A stretch of DNA of 64,000 nucleotides from JACNJF01 sp050288105 (GTDB taxonomy: Bacteria > Pseudomonadota > Gammaproteobacteria > GCA-001735895). Shown one piece after another: positions 42,687 through 49,652 of this stretch. The position numbers and the translations under genes were made by a program. The stretch lies in assembly GCA_050288105.1 (NCBI GenBank), contig JBNKDE010000013.1, positions 1-64,000 of the forward strand, in the 5' to 3' direction. The notes under the pieces were generated by a model that did no database searches, was not told the origin of the DNA, and was given only the letters and a program-made list of their open reading frames with translations. Every line of letters starts with the position of its first letter. The first letter of the stretch is position 1.

Positions 42687-42730
42687 ACCAAGAGATCTTC
42701 TAAGCACACTCGGTGGTGTAACGCCACTGT

Positions 42731-42780
42731 TGGACAAAGGTGACAAAGTGTCCGGCATTGCCTGGACATTGTCGACAAAC
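42731..42780. promoter_or_regulatory. putative activator binding sites (UAS) upstream of the OsmC operon
   Basis: GGACA (42732-42736), TGTCC (42749-42753) and GGACA (42764-42768) are interleaved with TGACAAAGTG and followed by TTGTCGACAAAC. The GACAAAGTG core and GGACA/TGTCC elements match the cluster between cynS and cynD. They lie 85-120 bp upstream of the sigma54 promoter at 42853. Confidence 0.6.
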
Positions 42781-42852
42781 CATTCTGATCGGATTTTCAC
42801 TAGATACGAAATCTTCACATAAGTGATTGATATATAACAAATAAAACCCTTC

Positions 42853-42868
42853 TGGCTCGGCCGTTGCA
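42853..42868 (+). promoter_or_regulatory. sigma54 promoter of the OsmC / ACAD / DUF302 / rubredoxin operon
   Basis: TGGCTCGGCCGTTGCA has GG (42854-42855) and GC (42866-42867) separated by 10 nt, and a full TTGCA -12 element. The OsmC-like ATG is 43 bp downstream. Confidence 0.85.
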
Positions 42869-42910
42869 ATAACTCCAGTATGTTTAATAAATATCAACTG
42901 GAGAATTAAC

Positions 42911-43459
42911 ATGAGTGTAAATCAACAAACTATTGCAAAAAACATGAGCTGCCTACGTCCTCTGGATGGTGAGGGTTTAAAGGAACTGGGCGAGAAGGGC
43001 AAAGCCAATCCGAACGCTGTCGTTACCCTGAAAGCTAAGACTGTCTGCGAAGGTCAGTTCCGCATGCAAACCTATGTGCGCGACCTGGCACCCATGCTGA
43101 TCGATGAGCCGCCTCATCTTCTGGGCGAAAACAATGCACCTAATCCTTCTGAAGCAGTGCTGGCTACTTTAGGTGCCTGCCTGGCGGTAGGTGTACACGC
43201 TAATGCCACTGCTAGAGGAATTAAACTCAGCAAGCTGGAGCTGGAACTGGAAGGTGATATCAACGTAACCGCAGTATGGGGAACCGGAGATCTGGACGAA
43301 GCCAAGACACTGGGATTTTCCGCAGTGCGCGTGAAGATTGATGCCGAAGGTGATGCTTCTAAAGAAGAAATCGATGAAATCATCGGTCACTCTAATGTGT
43401 GGTCTCCAGTTGCTAATACCCTGCGTAACAATGTTGCACTGGAAGTATCACCTGCATAA
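42911..43459 (+). CDS. OsmC-family protein lacking the second conserved cysteine
   Basis: The 182-aa protein has the OsmC/Ohr core: NPSEAVLATLGACLAVGVHANA carries the first conserved Cys (Cys90). The second, normally in a CPVxxTL motif, is replaced by Ser165 in VWSPVANTL. Extra cysteines are at 14 and 46. OsmC proteins are thiol peroxidases; without the resolving Cys this one may use another partner or bind a ligand. It is first in an operon downstream of a near-consensus sigma54 promoter, so it is expected to respond to the neighbouring activator. A GGAG site fixes the start. Confidence 0.88.
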   Translation: MSVNQQTIAKNMSCLRPLDGEGLKELGEKGKANPNAVVTLKAKTVCEGQFRMQTYVRDLAPMLIDEPPHLLGENNAPNPSEAVLATLGACLAVGVHANATARGIKLSKLELELEGDINVTAVWGTGDLDEAKTLGFSAVRVKIDAEGDASKEEIDEIIGHSNVWSPVANTLRNNVALEVSPA

Positions 43460-43485
43460 GCCTGGATATTAAAGGAGCCATAGCC

Positions 43486-44619
43486 ATGAGCGAATCAGTA
43501 AAAAGTCTATCCGATGAGATACTGTCGGTTGAACAATTGATCAGTTCGACCCAGCAGATCGTTGATACCACTTTAAAGCCATTAACCAACAAGATAGATA
43601 TTGAAGGTTATTATCCTGAAGAAGTGTTGCGTCAACTGGGGCCGATAGGCGCATTTAAACAGCATCTTCCTTTCGTACGTAAGGACGGTGAACATGACAT
43701 GGGCGCAGCCATACAGGCTATGGCTACGGTTTCGCATGAATGCATGTCAACCGGTTTTACCATGTGGTGTCAGGATACCTGTGGATGGTATCTGCAAAGC
43801 GCGGCGAACACCGAAGTTAGAGACATCTGGCTACCTAAAATTGCCAGCGGCGAAGTGCTCGCGGGTACCGGCATGTCTAATACCATGAAAGCATTTGCGG
43901 GTATCGAGCCACTACGCCTGAAGGGTAAAAAGGTCGATGGAGGTTACATTGTAAATGGTTCATTACCCTGGGTATCTAACCTGGGTGAGAATCATGTCTT
44001 TGGCACTTTATTCGAGCTGGAAGGCGCAAACGGTCGTTCAGTGATGACGCTGGTCGATTGTTCGATGGAAGGCTTTACACTCAGACTTTCTGCACATTTC
44101 ACCGCATTAGAAGGTACCCGTACCTTTGCCTGTATCTTCGATAATGTGTTTATTCCTGACTCGATGATTATCGATCATGATGGCGCGTCGTTTCTCAAGC
44201 GTATCCGTGCAGGTATGGTGTTACTACAATTCGGTATGGGTGTCGGTAATATCCAGTCCTGCATCGATCTAAGCCGTGATGTTGAACCACTGCTGGGGCA
44301 CGTAAACTGCTATCTGGAAGATCGCCCTGATGAGTTACAGGAAGAGCTGGATGATGCGGTAGAAGCCACTCTGGCACTGGCGGAAGATCCGTTCGAAACC
44401 TCGGATGAGTTTTTCCGTGAAATTCTACAGCTACGTCTTGCTGCAGGTGAACTGGCCATACGTGCTTCGCAATCAGCCATGATGCATACCGGCGCCAAGG
44501 GTTACCTGAAAGAAGCGCCTGCACAGAGAAAGTTACGTGAATCCTACTTTATTGCCATTGTTACACCGGCCATCAAGCATTTACGTAAAGAACTGGACAC
44601 CATGGCTGTCGCAGCCTGA
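43486..44619 (+). CDS. acyl-CoA-dehydrogenase-like flavoprotein without the canonical catalytic Glu
   Basis: The 377-aa protein has the ACAD architecture: a helical N-terminal domain, a middle beta domain (VLAGTGMSNTMKAFAG, VNGSLPWVSNLG) and a helical C-terminal domain (ELAIRASQSAMMHTGAKGYLKEAPAQRKLRE). In acyl-CoA dehydrogenases the last segment continues to IYEGT with the catalytic base; here it reads FIAIVTPAI, so Thr360 stands at that place. It is therefore unlikely to dehydrogenate acyl-CoA normally. Relatives lacking the base include flavin monooxygenases such as DszC and SfnB-like proteins. It is co-transcribed with OsmC, DUF302 and a rubredoxin reductase fusion that could pass electrons. 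Confidence 0.85.
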   Translation: MSESVKSLSDEILSVEQLISSTQQIVDTTLKPLTNKIDIEGYYPEEVLRQLGPIGAFKQHLPFVRKDGEHDMGAAIQAMATVSHECMSTGFTMWCQDTCGWYLQSAANTEVRDIWLPKIASGEVLAGTGMSNTMKAFAGIEPLRLKGKKVDGGYIVNGSLPWVSNLGENHVFGTLFELEGANGRSVMTLVDCSMEGFTLRLSAHFTALEGTRTFACIFDNVFIPDSMIIDHDGASFLKRIRAGMVLLQFGMGVGNIQSCIDLSRDVEPLLGHVNCYLEDRPDELQEELDDAVEATLALAEDPFETSDEFFREILQLRLAAGELAIRASQSAMMHTGAKGYLKEAPAQRKLRESYFIAIVTPAIKHLRKELDTMAVAA

Positions 44620-44628
44620 GTCTCATGA

Positions 44629-44649
44629 TGAGGGGCATTTTGCCCCTCA
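44629..44649 (+). terminator. intra-operon stem-loop after the ACAD-like gene
   Basis: TGAGGGGCA (44629-44637), loop TTT, TGCCCCTCA (44641-44649): a perfect 9-bp stem, followed by AT-rich sequence without a clean T-run. It could attenuate or stabilise the upstream message. Confidence 0.6.
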
Positions 44650-44679
44650 ATTTAAATTGAGAATATAGAAGAGAATGCG

Positions 44680-45060
44680 ATGAAAACAATCAAATCAAAT
44701 CAATCAGCTGAACAAACAGTAGCAACCTTACTAGCGGCCATCGAACAGCAGAATATGCGCGTGGTGGCACATATAAATGGACAGGCGAATGCCGCCAAAA
44801 TGGGTAAAACCGTACCTGCTGATCAGATTCTGGAAGTGTTCAGACCCGATTTCGCAATCCGCGTGTGGGATGCCTGCAAAGCAGCAGGGCATGACATTCC
44901 GTTGCGTATCCATGTGTACGAACAGGGCGATGATGTGATTGTTGCCTGTCGTATGCCGGGTGAAGTATTTGCGCCTTTTAAATCTGAAGGGCTGGATGCC
45001 ATTGGTGCAGAGCTGGATGAAATATTCGGCAATATTATTAACGCAGTGAGCGAGGATTAA
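44680..45060 (+). CDS. DUF302-family protein
   Basis: The 126-aa protein matches DUF302: SAEQTVATLLAAIEQQNMRVVAHINGQANAAKMGKTV, then FRPDFAIRVWDACKAAGHDIPLRIHVYEQGDDVIVACRMPGEVF. DUF302 proteins are small, of unknown function, and often occur beside redox or metal-handling genes. There is no signal peptide. It lies between the ACAD-like gene and the rubredoxin reductase gene (3-bp gap to the latter), so it is part of the operon driven by the sigma54 promoter at 42853. Confidence 0.85.
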   Translation: MKTIKSNQSAEQTVATLLAAIEQQNMRVVAHINGQANAAKMGKTVPADQILEVFRPDFAIRVWDACKAAGHDIPLRIHVYEQGDDVIVACRMPGEVFAPFKSEGLDAIGAELDEIFGNIINAVSED

Positions 45061-45063
45061 GTC

Positions 45064-46440
45064 ATGAATGAGTCAGATTATAAGCGTTATGTATGCGATG
45101 CCTGCGGGTATATCTACGATGAAGCCGAAGGTGATTTGGATTCCGGCCTGATGCCAGGTACTCGGTTCGAGGATATCCCGAATGACTGGCAATGCCCATT
45201 ATGCGGTCTGACCAAAAGTGACCTGCGACTGCTTCCTGATATGCCGCTAGCACCTGCGGTGAATAAAATCATCAAACCGGCGAACACTAAACTGAGTCGC
45301 GGCAGTGATGATGCTATTGTAATCATCGGCGCTGGCATTGCTGGCTGGTCAGTGGCTGAAGCGGTACGTAAGCAGGATCAGCAAACCCCAATATTACTGG
45401 TATCCGCCTGTGCCGGTATTATCTATCCCAAGCCTGCATTATCGACGGCGCTGGCGAAGGGCAAAAGCGCGCAAGACCTGTCCGATATGGATGCGTCCAG
45501 TAAGGCGGCAGCATTGAATATCGAGGTCAGAACAGAAACCCGTGTCATTAAAATCGATAGTGCAAAAAAGCGTATCACCACTTCCAAAGGTGGAATTCAG
45601 TACGGCAAATTAATCCTGGCGATGGGGGCTCATCAGCGAGAAATCCCTATCGCAGGCGATGCCTCGGATACGGTGGTGCGGGTGAATGACCTGCTGGCTT
45701 ACCGCAAATTACGCGATCGTCTGGATGCCGGAGTGCGTCATGTCACCATTCTGGGTGCAGGACTGATCGGTTGCGAATTTGCCGAAGACCTGTCATCAGC
45801 GGGTTACCGGGTCAGCGTTATTGAACCGAGTGATCATGCCATGGCAAGCCTGCTGCCAAATGACGTATCACAGCGGCTGAAGGCGCAGCTACAGAACAAA
45901 GGTGTGGACTGGCACCTGAGTACCACACTGGATCAGGTGGAACATAATGCTGACCGTTTGCGTGCCATTTTGTCTGATGGCTCTGCGCTGGAAACCGATC
46001 TGGTCCTGTCCGCTGCGGGCCTGCAGGCGAATACCCAACTGGCAGAGAAAGCGGGTATCCGCGTAGGCAAGGGCATCATCACCGATCATTTGATGCGCAC
46101 TTCGCATGAAGGTATCTATGCTATTGGCGACTGCGCCGAGGTAGATGGACAAATCTACGCCTATATCGAACCGATCAGACGGCAGGCCGAAACTATCGCA
46201 TCCCAGTTAAGCGGTAATGTTGTTCCGTTTAAAACCCTGTCACCGCTGGTCAGGGTTAAAACCCCCAGCTTTCCGCTCAGCATTTGCCTGCCTACCGCAG
46301 TGGATGAAACCAACATTGAGCGACGAGATGTTAACGAGCAGCATATTGAGTATCTGGCAGGAGGCAAACTGGTCGGCTTTATACTGACTGGTACTGAGTC
46401 CTCCAGTGCGACACAAATGTATTCTCAGATCTGTGCCTGA
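45064..46440 (+). CDS. rubredoxin-rubredoxin reductase fusion (NAD(P)H:FAD oxidoreductase)
   Basis: The 458-aa fusion has an N-terminal rubredoxin with iron ligands Cys11, Cys14, Cys44 and Cys47 (YVCDACGYIYDEAEGD and WQCPLCG). A linker follows, then a pyridine-nucleotide-disulphide-type flavoprotein with the FAD dinucleotide motif VIIGAGIAGWSVAEA, the NAD(P)H motif VTILGAGLIGCEFAEDL, and the second FAD motif GIYAIGDCAEVDG. Such pairs supply electrons to alkane hydroxylases, superoxide reductases or other oxidases. Here the only candidate acceptor in the operon is the ACAD-like flavoprotein or the OsmC/DUF302 proteins. It starts 3 bp after the DUF302 stop. Confidence 0.93.
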   Translation: MNESDYKRYVCDACGYIYDEAEGDLDSGLMPGTRFEDIPNDWQCPLCGLTKSDLRLLPDMPLAPAVNKIIKPANTKLSRGSDDAIVIIGAGIAGWSVAEAVRKQDQQTPILLVSACAGIIYPKPALSTALAKGKSAQDLSDMDASSKAAALNIEVRTETRVIKIDSAKKRITTSKGGIQYGKLILAMGAHQREIPIAGDASDTVVRVNDLLAYRKLRDRLDAGVRHVTILGAGLIGCEFAEDLSSAGYRVSVIEPSDHAMASLLPNDVSQRLKAQLQNKGVDWHLSTTLDQVEHNADRLRAILSDGSALETDLVLSAAGLQANTQLAEKAGIRVGKGIITDHLMRTSHEGIYAIGDCAEVDGQIYAYIEPIRRQAETIASQLSGNVVPFKTLSPLVRVKTPSFPLSICLPTAVDETNIERRDVNEQHIEYLAGGKLVGFILTGTESSSATQMYSQICA

Positions 46441-46512
46441 AAACGTTGATTGACCTGCCTGTGGGCAAAGCCTAACCTTAGCAGCTATATACTAGCTGCA
46501 AAAAGGTCGGGC

Positions 46513-46749
46513 ATGAAAAAACTGAAAAATGAAAAAGAACTGATCAAAAAAGCGATTGAAGAAGGTGTTAAATATGGTGAAGCCAGAGGCGTAGTTGAAT
46601 TCGAACCTACGGATTCAGCGAATGAAAAGATCGAGTACATTTATCGCCTGCTGGTACACGATAAGGTAATACAGCCCATTCCCGAGATTGAGGTATCGCA
46701 GGTCACCATGCGCCATAAGCTGGCGATCTGGGCGTCCAAGCTCAAGTAG
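46513..46749 (+). CDS. small conserved protein resembling DUF5062
   Basis: The product is about 78 aa, mostly helical and charged (MKKLKNEKELIKKAIEEG ... KIEYIYRLLVHDKVIQPIPE...MRHKLAIWASKLK). It resembles the DUF5062 family of small gammaproteobacterial proteins, though this is from memory of the pattern. The frame is open from 46450, but the ATG at 46513 begins the conserved part and has an AAGG-type site. It may be transcribed with the rubredoxin reductase gene, 72 bp upstream. Function unknown. Confidence 0.65.
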   Translation: MKKLKNEKELIKKAIEEGVKYGEARGVVEFEPTDSANEKIEYIYRLLVHDKVIQPIPEIEVSQVTMRHKLAIWASKLK

Positions 46750-46799
46750 CTTTCGGACGTGTTGAAAACCCTAGCTGATTAGTGATGATACCGGACGCC

Positions 46800-47232
46800 C
46801 CCCCTCGTTCCCATGCTCGGAAACTGCTCGGCTCAGGCATCCTGCTTCGCTCTACCACCTAAATCCCTTTAGGCGTTTTTGCGTTACTCTCGACAATTGC
46901 ATCCTGCATTGTTCTACCTTCGACCATCCATGATCTCGTACCACATACGTCCCTGTAGGAGTCCGAGAGGGAATGCATATAGCATCTGACTAAGTTCTGA
47001 TTTCACACGCTGAAAACTTTTCTCGCTCTGTAGTTAAGTCGTGCCTGCGTGCGAGTAACTTTTCAGGCATGAAAAGTCACCAAAAATGCTTTCCCAACAG
47101 TCCCTTCTTCCGTCAAAAGCACAGCCAAATCGCGGTCGGGGCAGACGCGTTCCTGACGCGACTGCCCCTAAATTCGCTTCCCTGCGAATTTACCCCGATT
47201 TGACTGCACTTTTGCCGCGGGTCTGGATGGGG
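46800..47232 (+). repeat. structured dispersed repeat, family B, copy 4 (long form)
   Basis: 46860-46990 matches 2680-2820 in reverse (TGCGTTACTCTCGACAATTGC..., GGTAGAAC in reverse complement). Then come TTTCACACGC (about 47003), the hairpin ACTTTTCA/TGAAAAGT, CCAAATCGCGGTCGGG, a hairpin around GGCAGACGCG, the hairpin AAATTCGC/GCGAATTT, CCCCGATTTGAC, and a GCCGCGGG end. It accounts for most of the gene-free 46750-47430. Confidence 0.78.
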
Positions 47233-47436
47233 TTTAAAAAACAGAGATTTCAAGCACAGCTTGAAGTCTCAAGAAACTCAAGTTTCAAGATCTGATCCAT
47301 GCGCCCGTTTTAACCATTTAATCGTCTGGAGAGTCTTAGACCTTTTATTTCAACGTGTATATGTTCCTGAGACTCTAATAATTCAATAATTTGCCTAAAA
47401 AGCGTGGTCCATATTAAGAAAAACCTGAATAGTTGA

Positions 47437-47479
47437 AATATGGTAGAATATCGCCATATTAGACCAACTTGGAGGTCTG
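47437..47479 (+). promoter_or_regulatory. promoter with inverted-repeat operators for the Panacea gene pair
   Basis: AATATGG (47437-47443) and CCATATT (47454-47460) form an inverted repeat that encloses an extended -10 (TGGTAGAAT, 47441-47449). A second inverted repeat, AGACC...GGTCT (47461-47478), lies at the expected transcript start. Such overlap suggests repression by the encoded product, as in toxin-antitoxin operons. Confidence 0.6.
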
Positions 47480-47483
47480 AATC

Positions 47484-47948
47484 ATGTCGTTATCTGTATA
47501 TTCTGCTGCACAAAGATTAGCGGAGAAATCCGGTTGGTCTCTGTCAAATTTAGAGATTCAGAAATTGCTGTACTTGGCGCATATGTTTCATATGGGCGAG
47601 CACGAAGAGCCTTTGGTAAATGAACATTTTGAGGCTTGGGATTACGGCCCAGTTCAACCCGATCTTTATCATAAGCTGAAAATTTACGGCTCTTCTCCAG
47701 TGAAACATATTTTCACCCGCACAAAACCATTCGATGAAGGATCTGAAACGGAAATTATCGACAAAACTGTAGACCAGCTTTCACATCGAGCGGCTGGATG
47801 GCTGGTCGCTGCTACGCACTGGGACAAAGGCGCGTGGGCTAAATACTATGAGCCTGGCACGAAAGGAATAATTATTCCTAATTCTGAAATCCAACAGGAA
47901 TATAGAGATAGAGTAGATGCACTCAGAAGAAGACAAGCCACCATTTGA
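47484..47948 (+). CDS. Panacea-domain (SocA/DUF4065-like) protein, candidate antitoxin
   Basis: The 154-aa protein has the Panacea/DUF4065 signature: LSNLEIQKLLYLAHMFHMGEHEEPLVNEHFEAWDYGPVQPDLYHKLKIYG, and W..GAWAKYYEPG near the end. Panacea proteins are the antitoxins of PanAT pairs, neutralising very different toxins, and relatives include the proteolytic adaptor SocA and the phage GepA. The next gene overlaps by 32 bp and encodes a small two-helix membrane protein, a pattern seen for membrane-acting PanT toxins. The antitoxin role is inferred; the domain call is firm. A GGAG site precedes the ATG. Confidence 0.88.
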   Translation: MSLSVYSAAQRLAEKSGWSLSNLEIQKLLYLAHMFHMGEHEEPLVNEHFEAWDYGPVQPDLYHKLKIYGSSPVKHIFTRTKPFDEGSETEIIDKTVDQLSHRAAGWLVAATHWDKGAWAKYYEPGTKGIIIPNSEIQQEYRDRVDALRRRQATI

Positions 47949-48261
47949 TCAACTGGACGATCTTCTTTATGAAGAACCGAGCAAGACAGATCAGCAGATA
48001 TCTGCCCTTGAAAAGCAACTAGAGTACGAACGCGATGCCAGGATGGAAGATCGATTTGTATTTATCGTGATAATAGTCCTTTTATTGGATATCGTTTTCT
48101 TTTCTGTTATGCCTACTTTCGGTGGCCCGCTAGCGCTACTAATCCTGGAACTTATAATTTTGATACCGCTGGCCCGAAAGATGGGAATGGAAGAACTTGC
48201 CGCAATATTTCATGGAGTTGTATCCCGTATGGCTGGAAGAGCAAATGATGCTGATGATTAA
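47917..48261 (+). CDS. two-helix membrane protein, candidate toxin partner of the Panacea protein
   Basis: The 114-aa protein has an acidic, coiled N-terminal half (DKPPFDQLDDLLYEE ... QQISALEKQLEYERDARMEDR), two hydrophobic helices (about 47-66, FVFIVIIVLLLDIVFFSVM, and 70-88, PLALLILELIILIPLA), and a short amphipathic tail (EELAAIFHGVVSRMAG). It overlaps the Panacea gene by 32 bp in another frame, so translation is coupled. No known family was recognised. Membrane-disrupting small proteins are one class of Panacea-neutralised toxins, hence the proposal. A simple membrane accessory protein remains possible. Confidence 0.7.
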   Translation: MHSEEDKPPFDQLDDLLYEEPSKTDQQISALEKQLEYERDARMEDRFVFIVIIVLLLDIVFFSVMPTFGGPLALLILELIILIPLARKMGMEELAAIFHGVVSRMAGRANDADD

Positions 48262-48515
48262 ATTTCAAACTGAGTCACCACCGAAAAAGTTGATGTGTTC
48301 AGTAATTTACAAATACATGATAATAATGGGCTCTGCAGAACCAAGGCGTCACTGCTGAAACATAAGGTCCATCTTTTGATGGAACAATCTCAATTTGACT
48401 TCGCTGGCCTGACCCTCCAGACTCAGGTGAATCTGAATCCACTTTTTCTCAAACACCACAAAGGAAACACAAACCTTAAACGTAATCTGTTACTACGATA
48501 AGGCTATTTATAGGC

Positions 48516-48791
48516 ATGAAATCCTCAGTTGATAAAATACTCAAGAAGCATCCTCAGCTTATCCACTCCGATAATATGAAGGTGACTTCTCATGTACAAC
48601 GTGCGAGTGGCGAATGGATTATTAATACGATCATGATTGAAGATTGCGCAGTCCCGTTTAAATACAAACGCAAAAAACGTTACAAAAATCTCACCGGAGC
48701 GAGGGTGAACTTAACCTATTACCCACAACTTGAGTCAGTCGCCGGGATTGACTTTGAAACCATGAAGGTGGTCAGGGTCCGTATTTCCTGA
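48516..48791 (+). CDS. small hypothetical protein
   Basis: The 91-aa product (KSSVDKILKKHPQLIHSDNMKVTSHVQRASGEWIINT, then a basic KYKRKKRYKNL stretch and LTYYPQLESVAG) has a codon pattern and composition like a real gene, with no membrane segment or known motif. It may be conserved in relatives, but no family was recognised. A TAGGC stretch lies before the ATG without a strong ribosome-binding site. The 250 bp before it hold no convincing gene, and the 265 bp after it no riboswitch that I could see. Confidence 0.6.
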   Translation: MKSSVDKILKKHPQLIHSDNMKVTSHVQRASGEWIINTIMIEDCAVPFKYKRKKRYKNLTGARVNLTYYPQLESVAGIDFETMKVVRVRIS

Positions 48792-49056
48792 ACCGCCCGT
48801 ATCAGGCGAAATACGGAATGATCGGGTCACTAGAAATTCAAGCACTACAGGCGTGCAATTTTCTGATACGATTAGCGGCCAATTAACCTGTCTTACCATG
48901 CTTCCTTCCGTCTACCTGCTTTATGTTGATCAGAATTACCCTGTTACAAACCCTGTTTTCCAGTACCTGTAATCTACAGCCTATCCAATTCTCTGTTGGA
49001 CCGACCTTGAATGGCGAAATCTGTATTTGGTTTATTAGTAGAGGAATTTATCACCC

Positions 49057-49599
49057 ATGATTGAGGTTTTAATTCTTGCGGTTGCGCTCAGTATGGATGC
49101 CTTTGCGGTATCGATTGGGCTGGGGGCGAAACACCGGGCTAAATCCGTTTCACTGGGTCTGAGGGCGGGGTTGTACTTTGGTGTTTTTCAGGGCTTGATG
49201 CCCTTTATTGGCTATCTGGCTGGAAAAGGGGTGTTGGGCTGGATAGAGTCATATGCGCCCTGGGTGGCCTTTATACTGTTATTGTTTATTGGCGGTAAAA
49301 TGATTTATGAATCCTTCGCGGAAGGCATAGAAGAAGATATCGTCGCAGTGACTCATCGGGTGTTTTTAATGCTCGCCATTGCCACCAGTATTGATGCGCT
49401 GGCGGCAGGGTTTACCCTGACCTTGCTTGATGTAAATCCTGTCACCTCGTGCCTGGTGATCGCGCTGACTACCTTTGCCTTTAGTTTTTGCGGAACACTG
49501 GTAGGCAAAAAGAGTGGAACCTGGCTGGAAGCAAAAGCTGAGTTTCTGGGAGGGGTAGTTTTGATATTGATAGGTTTAAAAATACTGATTTTTAATTAG
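49057..49599 (+). CDS. mntP: manganese efflux pump MntP
   Basis: The 180-aa membrane protein consists of two related halves of three helices each. The paired acidic motifs ALSMDAFAVSIGLG (first half) and ATSIDALAAGFTL (second half) are the MntP (DUF204) signature. It exports Mn2+ from the cytoplasm. In enterobacteria mntP is preceded by a manganese riboswitch, but the leader here (48800-49056) does not show its conserved motifs. A GAGGAAT site precedes the ATG. Confidence 0.94.
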   Translation: MIEVLILAVALSMDAFAVSIGLGAKHRAKSVSLGLRAGLYFGVFQGLMPFIGYLAGKGVLGWIESYAPWVAFILLLFIGGKMIYESFAEGIEEDIVAVTHRVFLMLAIATSIDALAAGFTLTLLDVNPVTSCLVIALTTFAFSFCGTLVGKKSGTWLEAKAEFLGGVVLILIGLKILIFN

Positions 49600-49652
49600 T
49601 GTTAACAGGTACTTAAAAAATAGATATTAACTGATTACGGAAAATTAACCTG

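Noticed and set aside
48295..48501. Open frame of 68 codons between the membrane protein and the 91-aa protein
   Set aside because: No ribosome-binding site, no motifs, and composition unlike neighbouring genes.
48792..49056. Manganese (yybP-ykoY) riboswitch upstream of mntP
   Set aside because: The conserved loop sequences of that riboswitch were not found in the leader by eye.
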